A DNA stretch of 64,000 nucleotides from Gallionellaceae bacterium (GTDB lineage Bacteria > Pseudomonadota > Gammaproteobacteria > Burkholderiales > Thiobacillaceae), in the NCBI GenBank assembly GCA_028714875.1, contig JAQTLN010000006.1, forward strand, positions 1 to 64,000, read 5' to 3'. Positions within the stretch are counted from its first letter, which is position 1. Every line of letters begins with the position of its first letter. The notes below the pieces were generated by a model that was not told the DNA's origin, made no database searches, and saw only the letters and a list, made by a program, of their open reading frames with translations. Both the position numbers and the translations under genes were made by a program. Positions 1-8,427 of the stretch are shown in pieces.

Positions 1-108
1 GCCGGCAAACCTCCAAAGGTGGTCATCGTTGCCTGCATGCGCAAATTGCTCACCATCATGAATGCCATGTTGAAAAACAATGACCCCTGGAACCCCAAAA
101 CCGCTTGA
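1..108 (+). CDS. IS110-family transposase, C-terminal end (cut by window edge)
   Basis: The frame is open from base 1 to a TGA at 106-108 and gives 35 residues. The run VVIVACMRKLLTIMNAML followed by a short tail ending DPWNP is typical of the extreme C-terminus of IS110/IS902 transposases (DEDD recombinases). The N-terminal part lies outside the window, so I cannot say whether the element is complete. IS110 elements usually lack clear terminal inverted repeats, and none is visible here. Confidence 0.8.
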   Translation, partial: AGKPPKVVIVACMRKLLTIMNAMLKNNDPWNPKTA

Positions 109-128
109 CGATGAACACGGTTGCTCAC

Positions 129-152
129 TCCCCCTTTGGGAAAGGGGGAAGG
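129..152. repeat. Palindromic C5TTT/AAAG5 repeat
   Basis: A run of Cs and TTT followed by AAA and a run of Gs forms a short hairpin. The same motif recurs near 1917-2022, 7466-7488, 37024-37060, 37149-37193 and 37309-37352. This copy lies between the IS110 end and the TRIC gene, where it could also act as a terminator for the minus-strand operon. Confidence 0.7.
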
Positions 153-215
153 CACTTGCTCAGGCGTTTCCACTCCCATCCTCAACATTCGCGAGAAGAG
201 CCTTTTTTTTGTGCC

Positions 216-842
216 TTAGTGCTCGTCCTTGTCGCCCGGCAGGCTGAACACCGGCAGGGTCCAGTTCCAGAAGATGGCGCCCAGGCGCAGGGCGGCGATG
301 CCGGCCATGCCGAGCAGGGCGGCATAGGTGCGGTCGATGAACGGTTGCAGGAGCAGGTAGAAGGCGATGCCGACGATGGCCGCCGTGGCGTAGATGCGGC
401 CGCGGCGCAGGATCAGCGGCACTTCGGCGCACATCATGTCGCGCAACACGCCGCCGGCGGCGCCGGTCAGGGTGCCCATGATCACCGCGACGATGCCGCC
501 GTGGCCGGCATGTTCGGCGATCTGGGCGCCGCCGATGCTGAATAGCGCCAGACCCAGGGCATCGGCGATCAGAATCTGGCGTCCGGGCGGATGCCGGTAG
601 CGGGCATAAACCACGGTGAGCAGGGCGGCGAGCAGGCTGACGTAGACATAGGTGGTATCGGCGATCCAGAACACCGGATGACGATCGAGCAGGACATCGC
701 GCAGGGTGCCGCCGCCGGTGGCGGTCACCAGGGCGATCACCACCACGCCGAGTAGATCGAAATGGCGCCGCCCGGCGGCCAGCGCGCCGCTGATGGCGAA
801 CACCGCCACGCCCAGCAGTTCGATGCCATGTAGCAGGGTCAT
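216..842 (-). CDS. TRIC-family (UPF0126) cation channel / membrane protein
   Basis: The 208-residue hydrophobic protein has about seven membrane segments in two internally repeated halves, each with a glycine-rich turn before RD: ATGGGTLRDVLLDRHP near residue 42 and GAAGGVLRDMMCAEVP near residue 128. This repeat is the mark of the TRIC/UPF0126 (YicG/YadS) family, which in bacteria is linked to monovalent cation or glycine permeation. Its ATG overlaps the stop of the upstream oxoprolinase gene (ATGA), so the two are translationally coupled. The substrate cannot be told from sequence. Confidence 0.85.
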   Translation of the reverse strand: MTLLHGIELLGVAVFAISGALAAGRRHFDLLGVVVIALVTATGGGTLRDVLLDRHPVFWIADTTYVYVSLLAALLTVVYARYRHPPGRQILIADALGLALFSIGGAQIAEHAGHGGIVAVIMGTLTGAAGGVLRDMMCAEVPLILRRGRIYATAAIVGIAFYLLLQPFIDRTYAALLGMAGIAALRLGAIFWNWTLPVFSLPGDKDEH

Positions 843-3800
843 GGCCGAGGTTTGCCGAAGCCACCGCCGCCTGGCGTTTCCAGGACGAAGACATCGCCGG
901 GCTGTAACTCGAATTTGCTGATGCCGGCGATCTCTTCCCGCTCACCATCGGTGTGTTCGATCCACTGCCGCCCGGTCGCGCCCGCCGCGCCGCCCGCCAG
1001 GCCGAAGCCGCCGACCTGGCGGCGCAGGGCCAGCAGGTTGGCGCGCATGGGGGCGAGGAAACGAATCCGCCGTTCGACCCCCGCGCCGCCGGGGTATTGC
1101 CCGGCGCCACCGGAACCCCGGCGGATGGCGAAGCGTTCCACCCTCACCGGGTAATTCAGCTCCATGACTTCCGGGTCGGTCAGACGCGAGTTGGTCATGT
1201 GGCTGTGCACCGCGCTGGCCCCGGCAAAACCCGGCCCGGCGCCACAGCCGCCGCACACGGTTTCGTAATACTGGTGGCTGGCGTCGCCGAAGGAAAAGTT
1301 GTTCATGGTGCCCTGCGAAGCGGCCAGGGCGCCCAGCGCGCCGTACAGCGCGTCGACGATGTTCTGCGAGGTTTCCACATTGCCCGCCACCACGGCGGCG
1401 GGGGTGACCGGGTTGAGCAGGCAGGCGGGCGGCAGGCGTATCTCCAGCGGCCGCAGGACACCGGCGTTGAGGGGAATGTCGGTGTCGATCAGGGTGCGGA
1501 ATACGTACAACACGGCGGAATGCGCGATGCTGGCCGGCGCGTTGAGATTGCCCGGCTGCTGGGGGCTGGTGCCGGTGAAATCGATGACGGCGTGTTCGGC
1601 TGCGTGGTCGATGCGGATGGAAACATGGAGCTTCGCTCCCCTCTCCCCTTGGGAGAGAGGCCGGGGGAGAGAGATCGGCGCTTGATTTACCGCCGGGGGC
1701 GGGTCCAGCGCCAGACTGAACGCGCCATCCCGCAATTGCCCCAGCAGCCGCTTCACCGCCGCTTCCGCGTTGTCCTGCACGAAACCCATGTAGGCCAGCA
1801 CCGCCTTGGCGCCGACTTCGCCTTCCAGTTGTCGCAGCAGGCGCGTGCCGAGATGACAGGCGGCGACCTGGGCTTGCAGGTCGGCGAGGTTCTGCTCGGG
1901 GTTGCGGGCTGCCAAACGCCCCTCTTTCCCAAAGGGGGGCGGGGGGGGGATTTCAGCAGGGGGTGGCGGTTCGCGCCTCGCCAAATCCCCCTCACTCCCC
2001 CTTTGGTAAAGGGGGAAGGTGCGCTCGCTGACACCTGTGCCCAATAAGGCCCCACCCAGCCATTCCCGTACCGCCCCTTCCAGCATCCGGCCTTCACGCA
2101 CGATCAACATGCCGTCGGAAAGACAACCTTCCTGGTCGATGTGCGTGCTGTCGGCGGGCATGGAGCCGGGGGCGATACCGCCGACATCGGCGTGATGGGC
2201 GCGGGCGGCGGTGAAGTAGCGCAGGGTCGTGCCCGACTCGTCGAACACCGGCATGACCACGGTGATGTCCGGCAGGTGGGTGCCGCCGGCATAGGGGGAA
2301 TTGATGAGATAAGCGTCGCCCTCCTGTAGCGCAGGCGTCTCGCCTGCAAGCCGGCCGCATGCAGGCGGGACGCCTGCGCTACAGGCTTCGGCATCCTTGC
2401 GCTGTGGGCGTCTTTCCGACATGCCAGCGCCGAACCGCCGCAAAACCGCCCGCACCGAATCTCCCATGCTGCCCAGGTGCACGGGTATGTGCGGGGCGTT
2501 GGCGATGAGGTCGCCCCGGGCGTCGAACAGGGCGCAGGAGAAATCCAGGCGTTCGCGGATATTCACCGAGCGGGCGGTCATTTGCAGCGCGCGGCCCATG
2601 TCCTCGGCGATGCTCATGAAGCGGCGGTTGAACAGGGTCAGCCAAGTGGGGTCGGGGCGGCTGCAATCGGGGCGTCGGTTTTGCATGTCGAGCGCTGTCA
2701 GCAGGAGGTCGCCGCGTGGCGTCATTTCCGCCCGCCAACCCGGCTCCACCACGGTGGTGCCGCCGGCTTCGACGATCAGGGCGGGGCCGCTGACGATTTG
2801 CCCGGCGCACAGGCTTGCGCGCTGGTGGATCGGGCTGGGGCGCCACTCGCCTTGCAGGAAAACCGGACGTTGCCCCAGCGCCTGCCCCGCTTGCCGCGCG
2901 AGGGGCGGGAAGGCCTGTGGCTCATCGCCGCCGGAGACGGTTTCCGTTTCCAGCGCGGCGCAGATCAGGGCGCGGTTCGGATCGGCGAAACCGAAGCGGG
3001 CCTGGTGTTCGGCGTGGAAGGCGGCGGTCATTTCCTCCAGGCCGGCGAGGGGAATGGCGAGCGTGGTATCGGAACCGGTGTAGCGGAGGAGGAGGCGGTG
3101 CTTTTCTCCCTCTCCCTCCGGGAGAGGGCCGGGGTGAGGGAGCAACGCTTGATCCAGCCACTGTGGGTAATCGAAGGCGTTTCCCTCTCCCCCGGCCCCT
3201 CCCCCGATGGGGGAGGGGAGTGGGGCTTCCACCGCCACCTGTTTCACTTCCCGCCGTTCCGCCAGGCCGATGCCGTAGGCCGACAGCACCGAGGCGAAAG
3301 GCGAGATCAGCACCCGGCCGATGCCCAGCCGCCGCGCGACCGCGCAGGCGTGCTGGCCGCCGGCGCCGCCGAAACTCATGAGGGTGTAATCCGCCGGGTT
3401 GACGCCGCGCGCCAGGGTGATGTGGCGAATGGCGTCGGCCATGTTCTCCACGGCGATGTCGAGAAAACCTTCGGCCAGGCGTTCCGGGCTGTATTCCAGG
3501 CCCAGGCCGGCATTGACCCGCGCGGCCATTTCGGCAAAGGCAGCCGCCACGCGTTCGCCATCCAGTGCCTGTTCACCATCCGCGCCGAACACGGCGGGGA
3601 AGAAATCGGCCTGGATGCGGCCCAACAGCAGGTTGGCGTCGGTCACCGCGAGGGGGCCGCCGCGCCGGTAGCTGGCCGGGCCGGGTTGACTACCGGCGGA
3701 GGCGGGGCCGGCGAGCAGGCGGCCGCCGTCGAATTCGAGAATGGAGCCGCCGCCCGCCGCCACGGTATGCACACCGAGCATGGGCACGCGGATGCGGTGG

Positions 3801-4723
3801 CCGCCGATGCGTGTATCGAGGCTTCTTTCAAACTCGCCGCTATAGAGCGACACGTCGGTGGAGGTGCCTCCCATGTCGAAGCCGATGAGTTTGTCGAACC
3901 CGGCCGCGCGGCCCGCTTTGGCCATGCCGATGAGGCCGCCGGCGGGGCCGGAAAGCACGCTGTCCTTGCCCTGGAAATGCGCGGCATCGGTGAGGCCACC
4001 ATTCGATTGCATGAATTCCAGACGGATGTCGGTCGGCAGGGCGCCCGCCACCTGGGCTACATAGCGCCGCACCGGCGGTGACAGGGTGGCGTCGAGCACG
4101 GCGGTTTCCGCGCGCGGCACAAATTTGATCAGGGGGCTGGCCTGGTGCGAGAGGCTGACTTGCGTAAAGCCGGCGGCACGCGCCATCTCGCCGGCCGCGA
4201 GTTCATGCGCCGGGTTTTTCCAACTGTGCAGGAAGGCGATGGCGCAGGCGCTCAGGCCGTCGGCATGGGCCTGGCGCAGCGCTTCGAGCAGTGTTTCCTC
4301 ATCCAGGGCAGTGAGCACCTCGCCCGTGGCCGAAAGCCGTTCGTCGGCTTCGATCACCCGGGCGTGGAGCGCGGCCGGTTTGCGGATATTCAGGGCGAAG
4401 ATGTCGGGCCGCGCCTGGTCGCCGATTTCCAGCGTGTCGGCAAAGCCTTTCGTGGTGACCAGCAGGGTGGCTTCGCCGTTGCCGGTGAGCAGGGCGTTGG
4501 TGCCGACGGTGGTGCCCATCTTGACGGCCTCGATCAGGCCGGGCGGGATCGCTTCGCTCGCGGGCAGACCAAGCTGGCGGCGGATGCCGGCAATGGCGGC
4601 GTCCTGATAGTGCTCCGGGTCTTCCGACAGCAGTTTGTGCTGGATCAGCCGCCCGTCCGGCGCGCGCGCGACGATGTCCGTAAACGTGCCGCCACGATCG
4701 ATCCAGAACTGCCAGGCGGTCAT
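839..4723 (-). CDS. Fused 5-oxoprolinase / hydantoinase A+B with repeat-encoded insertions
   Basis: The 1294-residue protein joins a hydantoinase-A/acetone-carboxylase-beta-like half (residues about 1-680) to a hydantoinase-B half (about 690-1290), as in ATP-dependent 5-oxoprolinases, which open 5-oxoproline to glutamate. In the A half I see DRGGTFTDIVA at residue 8, MGTTVGTNALLTG, and the nucleotide-binding GFDMGGTSTDVSLY near 277. In the B half I see RFMSIAEDMG and HHADVGGIAPGS. Five stretches unlike any oxoprolinase sequence coincide with palindromic DNA repeats (see repeat entries near 1631, 1917, 2323, 3104 and 3181). All keep the frame open, so the gene is not obviously dead. It is coupled to the diguanylate cyclase upstream (ATGA at 4720) and the TRIC gene downstream. 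Confidence 0.88.
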   Translation of the reverse strand: MTAWQFWIDRGGTFTDIVARAPDGRLIQHKLLSEDPEHYQDAAIAGIRRQLGLPASEAIPPGLIEAVKMGTTVGTNALLTGNGEATLLVTTKGFADTLEIGDQARPDIFALNIRKPAALHARVIEADERLSATGEVLTALDEETLLEALRQAHADGLSACAIAFLHSWKNPAHELAAGEMARAAGFTQVSLSHQASPLIKFVPRAETAVLDATLSPPVRRYVAQVAGALPTDIRLEFMQSNGGLTDAAHFQGKDSVLSGPAGGLIGMAKAGRAAGFDKLIGFDMGGTSTDVSLYSGEFERSLDTRIGGHRIRVPMLGVHTVAAGGGSILEFDGGRLLAGPASAGSQPGPASYRRGGPLAVTDANLLLGRIQADFFPAVFGADGEQALDGERVAAAFAEMAARVNAGLGLEYSPERLAEGFLDIAVENMADAIRHITLARGVNPADYTLMSFGGAGGQHACAVARRLGIGRVLISPFASVLSAYGIGLAERREVKQVAVEAPLPSPIGGGAGGEGNAFDYPQWLDQALLPHPGPLPEGEGEKHRLLLRYTGSDTTLAIPLAGLEEMTAAFHAEHQARFGFADPNRALICAALETETVSGGDEPQAFPPLARQAGQALGQRPVFLQGEWRPSPIHQRASLCAGQIVSGPALIVEAGGTTVVEPGWRAEMTPRGDLLLTALDMQNRRPDCSRPDPTWLTLFNRRFMSIAEDMGRALQMTARSVNIRERLDFSCALFDARGDLIANAPHIPVHLGSMGDSVRAVLRRFGAGMSERRPQRKDAEACSAGVPPACGRLAGETPALQEGDAYLINSPYAGGTHLPDITVVMPVFDESGTTLRYFTAARAHHADVGGIAPGSMPADSTHIDQEGCLSDGMLIVREGRMLEGAVREWLGGALLGTGVSERTFPLYQRGSEGDLARREPPPPAEIPPPPPFGKEGRLAARNPEQNLADLQAQVAACHLGTRLLRQLEGEVGAKAVLAYMGFVQDNAEAAVKRLLGQLRDGAFSLALDPPPAVNQAPISLPRPLSQGERGAKLHVSIRIDHAAEHAVIDFTGTSPQQPGNLNAPASIAHSAVLYVFRTLIDTDIPLNAGVLRPLEIRLPPACLLNPVTPAAVVAGNVETSQNIVDALYGALGALAASQGTMNNFSFGDASHQYYETVCGGCGAGPGFAGASAVHSHMTNSRLTDPEVMELNYPVRVERFAIRRGSGGAGQYPGGAGVERRIRFLAPMRANLLALRRQVGGFGLAGGAAGATGRQWIEHTDGEREEIAGISKFELQPGDVFVLETPGGGGFGKPRP
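1631..1675. repeat. Palindromic CTCTCCC/GGGAGAG repeat inside oxoprolinase
   Basis: The arms CCCTCTCCCCTTGGGAGAG form a hairpin inside the hydantoinase-B half. In frame it adds a peptide reading LPRPLSQGERG near residue 1020, a sequence typical of translated intergenic repeats rather than enzyme core. Confidence 0.8.
1917..2022. repeat. Two tandem C5TTT/AAAG5 repeats inside oxoprolinase
   Basis: Two copies of the C-run/TTT-AAA/G-run palindrome (1918-1953 and 1983-2020) lie about 30 bp apart. They add roughly 35 proline- and glycine-rich residues near 901-936, including PPPPPFGKEGR and PLYQRGSEGD, with no frameshift. Confidence 0.85.
2323..2385. repeat. CTGTAGCGC...GCGCTACAG palindrome inside oxoprolinase
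   Basis: A long hairpin has outer arms CCTGTAGCGCAGGCGTC and GACGCCTGCGCTACAGG. In frame it encodes SAGVPPACGRLAGETPALQE near residues 780-800. A copy of the same family lies between genes at 42026-42090. Confidence 0.9.
3104..3225. repeat. Two GAGGGAGAGG-type palindromes inside oxoprolinase
   Basis: Palindromes at 3104-3144 and 3181-3225 flank about 36 bp. In frame they yield LPHPGPLPEGEGE and LPSPIGGGAGGEG, at residues about 500-540 in the hydantoinase-A half. Both are familiar translations of CTCTCCC...GGGAGAG intergenic repeats. Confidence 0.85.
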
Positions 4724-7155
4724 GCGGAAGGCCAGGGGCGGTAGACCACCACGCGATCACGGCCGGCGTTCTTGGCCTGGTACAAGGCGGTATCGGCGGC
4801 GGCGATGAGCGCGTCGCCGGTATTCGCATGTTCCGGCAGTTCCGCCACGCCCAGCGAAATGGTGATGCGGCCCAAGGGTTGCATCTGATAGGTGAGTTCC
4901 AGTTCGCGCACCTTGAGACGCAGCGCCTCGGCACGTTCGGCGGCGATTTCCAGGGGGGATTCCGGCAACAACAGCAGGAACTCCTCGCCACCATAGCGGC
5001 AGGCCATGTCGGTCTCACGCACTTTGCTGGACAGCAGCTTGCCGACCTCTCGCAGTACCGCATCGCCGGCTTCGTGGCCGAATTGGTCGTTGAAACGCTT
5101 GAAGTGGTCGATGTCCAGCATGATGGCGGTGAGGCTGCGATCTTTACGCCGCGCCAGTTGCACTTCATGCAGCAGTACTTCATCCATGTGCCGGCGGTTG
5201 TAGAGCCCGGTCAGCGGATCGTGCAGCGATAAGTAGCGCAGCTCCTCGGTGCGGATGAGGAGGGCGTCCTGGGCCGCGCGCTGTGCGCTGATGTCGAGCA
5301 GGACCCAGATCGAGCCACCTTTGGGATCGGCCGGGTCGAGCAACTTGCCCGAGAGGTAGCACCAGAAGGTAGTTCCGTCCTTGCGACGTAGCAAACGCTC
5401 GGTCTGGTAATGCTCGCCGAGCACCAAACTCGCGTAGCCCACGCTGCCCACATTGTCCGCATCCTCTTCGTTGTTGTAGAGAAGGCGGGCGGATTGACCG
5501 ATTACTTCGTCGGGTTCAAAGCCGAACATCTGTTCGAATTTGCTGTTGGTCCAGACAAAATGGCGATCGCGCAGGTGGACGATGCCGACCACGGCGTTGT
5601 CCAGCAGGGCGTGCTGTTCCGCCAGTGCCCGGTTGCGCTCGGTGACGTCATGGATGACGGAATAGAGCAGGGTGCGGTCGCCTTCGCGTACCGGGCCAGT
5701 GAATACTTCCACGTCGCGGATTTCACCGCTGGCCAGGCGGTGTTTGAAATTGAAATAGAGGCGCCGCGCCGCTTTCGCATCCGCCATTTCAGCCGCCAAA
5801 GCTTGTCCTGGCAGGACGTTGATGTCACCCATCTTCATGCTGGCGAGCTGTGCGAGGGTGTAGCCGTAGTATGCGGCCGCCGCCGGATTGGCCTGGACGA
5901 TTCGTCCGTCGGCGGGGTCGACGATCAGTTTCACCGCCTGGTTGGTCTCGAACATCTGGCGATAGCGGTTTTCACTTTCCGCCAGGGCGGTGGTCTTTTC
6001 GTGGGCCAGTGCCTCGGCGCGCTCGCGCGTGGTGGTGAGGTTGCGCGTGAGCACGAACAGCAACAGGCTGAAAAGCAGGCCAGCTACCAGCACCACATAG
6101 GGCTGTTGCACGTGAATGTCGGTTTCGAAGCCGGGTAAGGAATGCATGATCAGGGTCCAGCCGCGGCCGGCAAAGTCGAGGCTGGTTTGCCTGCTGGACA
6201 GCGACACATGCGTATTGGGGCGGAACAGGCGGGCGGATTCGTCGGAATCGTAAAGCGCGGCGGCCTGGGTGATGTCTTCCCCATCGAATATCTCCAGATC
6301 GACGTTCCTGTGGTCGTCGGCACCCAGGATGCCGCGCAGAAAATCGTCCATGCGGAACGGGGCATAGACCCAGCCGGTAAGCGCGGCCTGGCGTTGTTCC
6401 CGGTTATTCAGGGGAGCGCCGGGGCGGTAAGTGGGAATGTAGAGCAGGACGCCGAACTGTTCCGCTTTGCCGGCTTCCTGAATCAACCGGACCTTGCCGG
6501 TCAGACTGGGCAGGCCGCTTTCACGCGCGCGTTGCATGGCGGCGCGGCGTATCGGTTCACTGAGCATGTCGTAGCCGAAGACCTGCTGATTGCGAGCATT
6601 GAAAGGTTCCAGATAGACGGTGGCGCCATATTCGGCGCGCTCGCCGGAGGGCCACACGTCGTAGCGTGGAAAGCCTTCACCACGCAGCGCCTGGACATGG
6701 ACGGCGCGCTGCGCTGTGGGAACAAGCCGGGCATAGCCCATGCCGAGGATGCCCGGATACTGAACGGCCAGATGCAGGCTGTCGACATAGGCACGCCATT
6801 CGTCCCGCGTAACCTGCCGGGAAGCGGCAAACAAGCCGGCACCGCCTTGCAGTACCTGCTGGTAGGTCAACAAACGATTGGCCACGGCGGCTTCCAGCTG
6901 TTCCACGCGATGATTGAAGTATTCCCGCGCTTCATGCTCGATATTTTTTCGAGTGTGCTCCCACACCAGGAAGGTCAGGCTCAATGCCGCAGCCAGAACC
7001 AGCCAGGGTAAGGCTGTTCCTTGCCGCCGAAAGGTGGTGGCCAGGATGTGGGTGAAGGGATGAGACGGGGGCATGTGGCGGGAATTGGGCCTGTGTGGAA
7101 TTGTGGTGCTTGGCGGTGCTTGAATCTCGTCGAATGTGTTGACCTGGCGTGGCAT
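4720..7155 (-). CDS. Membrane diguanylate cyclase: CHASE - PAS - PAS - GGDEF
   Basis: The 811-residue sensor makes cyclic di-GMP. A first membrane segment near residues 48-66 is followed by a periplasmic CHASE domain (about 75-330), a second membrane helix near 350-368, two PAS domains (starting near 390 and 513, the second with the MFGFEPDEVIG signature) and a GGDEF domain from SLHDPLTGLYNRR near 642. The active loop is RYGGEEF near 720, so catalysis is expected. No EAL domain is present. The start is uncertain: ATG at 7155, or at 7074 (residue 28), just before the hydrophobic segment; neither has a strong ribosome binding site. The stop overlaps the oxoprolinase start (ATGA). Confidence 0.92.
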   Translation of the reverse strand: MPRQVNTFDEIQAPPSTTIPHRPNSRHMPPSHPFTHILATTFRRQGTALPWLVLAAALSLTFLVWEHTRKNIEHEAREYFNHRVEQLEAAVANRLLTYQQVLQGGAGLFAASRQVTRDEWRAYVDSLHLAVQYPGILGMGYARLVPTAQRAVHVQALRGEGFPRYDVWPSGERAEYGATVYLEPFNARNQQVFGYDMLSEPIRRAAMQRARESGLPSLTGKVRLIQEAGKAEQFGVLLYIPTYRPGAPLNNREQRQAALTGWVYAPFRMDDFLRGILGADDHRNVDLEIFDGEDITQAAALYDSDESARLFRPNTHVSLSSRQTSLDFAGRGWTLIMHSLPGFETDIHVQQPYVVLVAGLLFSLLLFVLTRNLTTTRERAEALAHEKTTALAESENRYRQMFETNQAVKLIVDPADGRIVQANPAAAAYYGYTLAQLASMKMGDINVLPGQALAAEMADAKAARRLYFNFKHRLASGEIRDVEVFTGPVREGDRTLLYSVIHDVTERNRALAEQHALLDNAVVGIVHLRDRHFVWTNSKFEQMFGFEPDEVIGQSARLLYNNEEDADNVGSVGYASLVLGEHYQTERLLRRKDGTTFWCYLSGKLLDPADPKGGSIWVLLDISAQRAAQDALLIRTEELRYLSLHDPLTGLYNRRHMDEVLLHEVQLARRKDRSLTAIMLDIDHFKRFNDQFGHEAGDAVLREVGKLLSSKVRETDMACRYGGEEFLLLLPESPLEIAAERAEALRLKVRELELTYQMQPLGRITISLGVAELPEHANTGDALIAAADTALYQAKNAGRDRVVVYRPWPSA

Positions 7156-7176
7156 AACTCGCCGCGCCAGCGTTGC

Positions 7177-7476
7177 TTAGAGTGTGTATTCAAGCAGTAT
7201 CGAGGCAGTCTCCTGTGCCGGTTCGTGCATATATTCATCCCCTAGCATGAGCCATGCCAGGGTTGCATCGAGAAAACGATTCCATTCATTGTCGTCCTGA
7301 TTGCGCGTGGTAAGGCTCTCGACCCGCGCCACCGGATGGGAAAGCGCAACCAGGCTTTTGACCTCCGAGTCGGCCTGGCTGAAGAAAAGCTCCGGGGCGT
7401 GATGGCGCGCGATGGCTACACGCGGACGCTCCGGCAACAGCCGGTTGCGCGCGGGGGCGAAACAAGCCCCCCTCAT
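7177..7476 (-). CDS. Doubtful small ORF upstream of the diguanylate cyclase
   Basis: A 99-codon frame fills most of the gap between dapD and the diguanylate cyclase gene. I recognise no family. The C-terminal half (from NQDDNEWNRFLDATLAWL) looks more protein-like than the arginine- and proline-rich start. Its ATG lies inside a palindromic repeat (7466-7488), so either the true start is internal or this is not a gene. Confidence 0.3.
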   Translation of the reverse strand: MRGACFAPARNRLLPERPRVAIARHHAPELFFSQADSEVKSLVALSHPVARVESLTTRNQDDNEWNRFLDATLAWLMLGDEYMHEPAQETASILLEYTL

Positions 7477-7488
7477 GGAAAGGGGGGC
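7466..7488. repeat. C-run/G-run palindrome (degenerate C5TTT family)
   Basis: GCCCCCCTCATGGAAAGGGG forms a hairpin resembling the other C-run/G-run repeats, with a CTCATGG variant in the loop. It lies beyond the 3' end of dapD. Confidence 0.55.
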
Positions 7489-7528
7489 GTCAGCTTGTCT
7501 CAGGCCGATGTGGCCAGGACGGCCGGGT

Positions 7529-8353
7529 TCAAATCCCGCGCAGCAGTTCGTTGATGCCGACCTTGGAGCGGGTCTTGGCGTCCACCTGCTTTACGATCAC
7601 CGCGCAATACAAGCTGTATTTGCCGTCGGCGGAGGGCAGGTTGCCGGACACCACCACCGAACCGGCGGGCACGCGGCCATACAGCACTTCGCCGGTTTCG
7701 CGGTTGTAGATGCGGGTGGACTGGCCGATGTAGACACCCATGGAAATCACGCAGTTGTCCTCGACGATGACGCCTTCCACCACTTCGGAACGAGCGCCGA
7801 CGAAACAGTTGTCGCCGATAATGGTGGGGCCGGCCTGCACCGGCTCCAGCACGCCGCCGATACCGACGCCGCCGCTCAAATGCACGTTCTTGCCGATCTG
7901 CGCGCAGGAACCGACGGTGGCCCAGGTGTCGACCATGGTGCCTTCATCGACGTAGGCGCCGATGTTCACGTAGGAAGGCATCAGCACGACGTTCTTGGCG
8001 ATGTAGGAGCCCTTGCGCACGGAAGCCGGCGGCACCACGCGGAAGCCGCCTTCGCGGAAGTCGCGGCTGTTGAAGTCGGCGAACTTGGAGGGCACCTTGT
8101 CGTAGTAATTGGTGAAGCCACCCTTGATGAAAGCGTTGTCTTCCAGACGGAACGACAGCAGTACCGCTTTTTTGATCCACTGGTGGGTGACCCAGTTTTG
8201 GCCCTCGGTACGTTCGGCCACGCGCAACTGGCCCATGTCGAGCAGGTCGATGACGGCCATGACCGCATCCTTGACCTTGGGTTCGACATTGCGCGGGGTG
8301 ATGTCGGCGCGACGCTCGAAAGCTTCTTCGATGATTTGTTGCAGTTCTTGCAT
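7529..8353 (-). CDS. dapD: 2,3,4,5-tetrahydropyridine-2,6-dicarboxylate N-succinyltransferase
   Basis: The 274-residue enzyme succinylates tetrahydrodipicolinate in the lysine/diaminopimelate pathway. An alpha-helical N-terminal domain ([14 protein letters not shown]) is followed by a left-handed beta-helix with hexapeptide repeats from about residue 105 ([37 protein letters not shown]). Length and motifs match the DapD family along the whole protein. It lies just downstream of dapC on the same strand, the usual betaproteobacterial pairing. Confidence 0.96.
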   Translation of the reverse strand: MQELQQIIEEAFERRADITPRNVEPKVKDAVMAVIDLLDMGQLRVAERTEGQNWVTHQWIKKAVLLSFRLEDNAFIKGGFTNYYDKVPSKFADFNSRDFREGGFRVVPPASVRKGSYIAKNVVLMPSYVNIGAYVDEGTMVDTWATVGSCAQIGKNVHLSGGVGIGGVLEPVQAGPTIIGDNCFVGARSEVVEGVIVEDNCVISMGVYIGQSTRIYNRETGEVLYGRVPAGSVVVSGNLPSADGKYSLYCAVIVKQVDAKTRSKVGINELLRGI

Positions 8354-8390
8354 GATGGTGTCCTTGTGAAGGTTAAGAAATGGGTTGATG

Positions 8391-8427
8391 GGTAGGTCGG
8401 GTTATGGCTGCGCCTAACCCGACCTAC
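8391..8427. repeat. GTAGGTCGGGTTA palindrome supplying the dapC stop codon
   Basis: GTAGGTCGGGTTA and TAACCCGACCTAC form a perfect 13-bp-arm hairpin between dapC and dapD. The dapC stop (8414-8416) and its last residues CRSG are encoded by the right arm. The hairpin could affect mRNA stability between the two genes. Confidence 0.85.

Noticed and set aside
839-4723. Oxoprolinase as a pseudogene
   Set aside because: All inserted repeats keep the frame, and both catalytic halves are intact in the motifs I can see.
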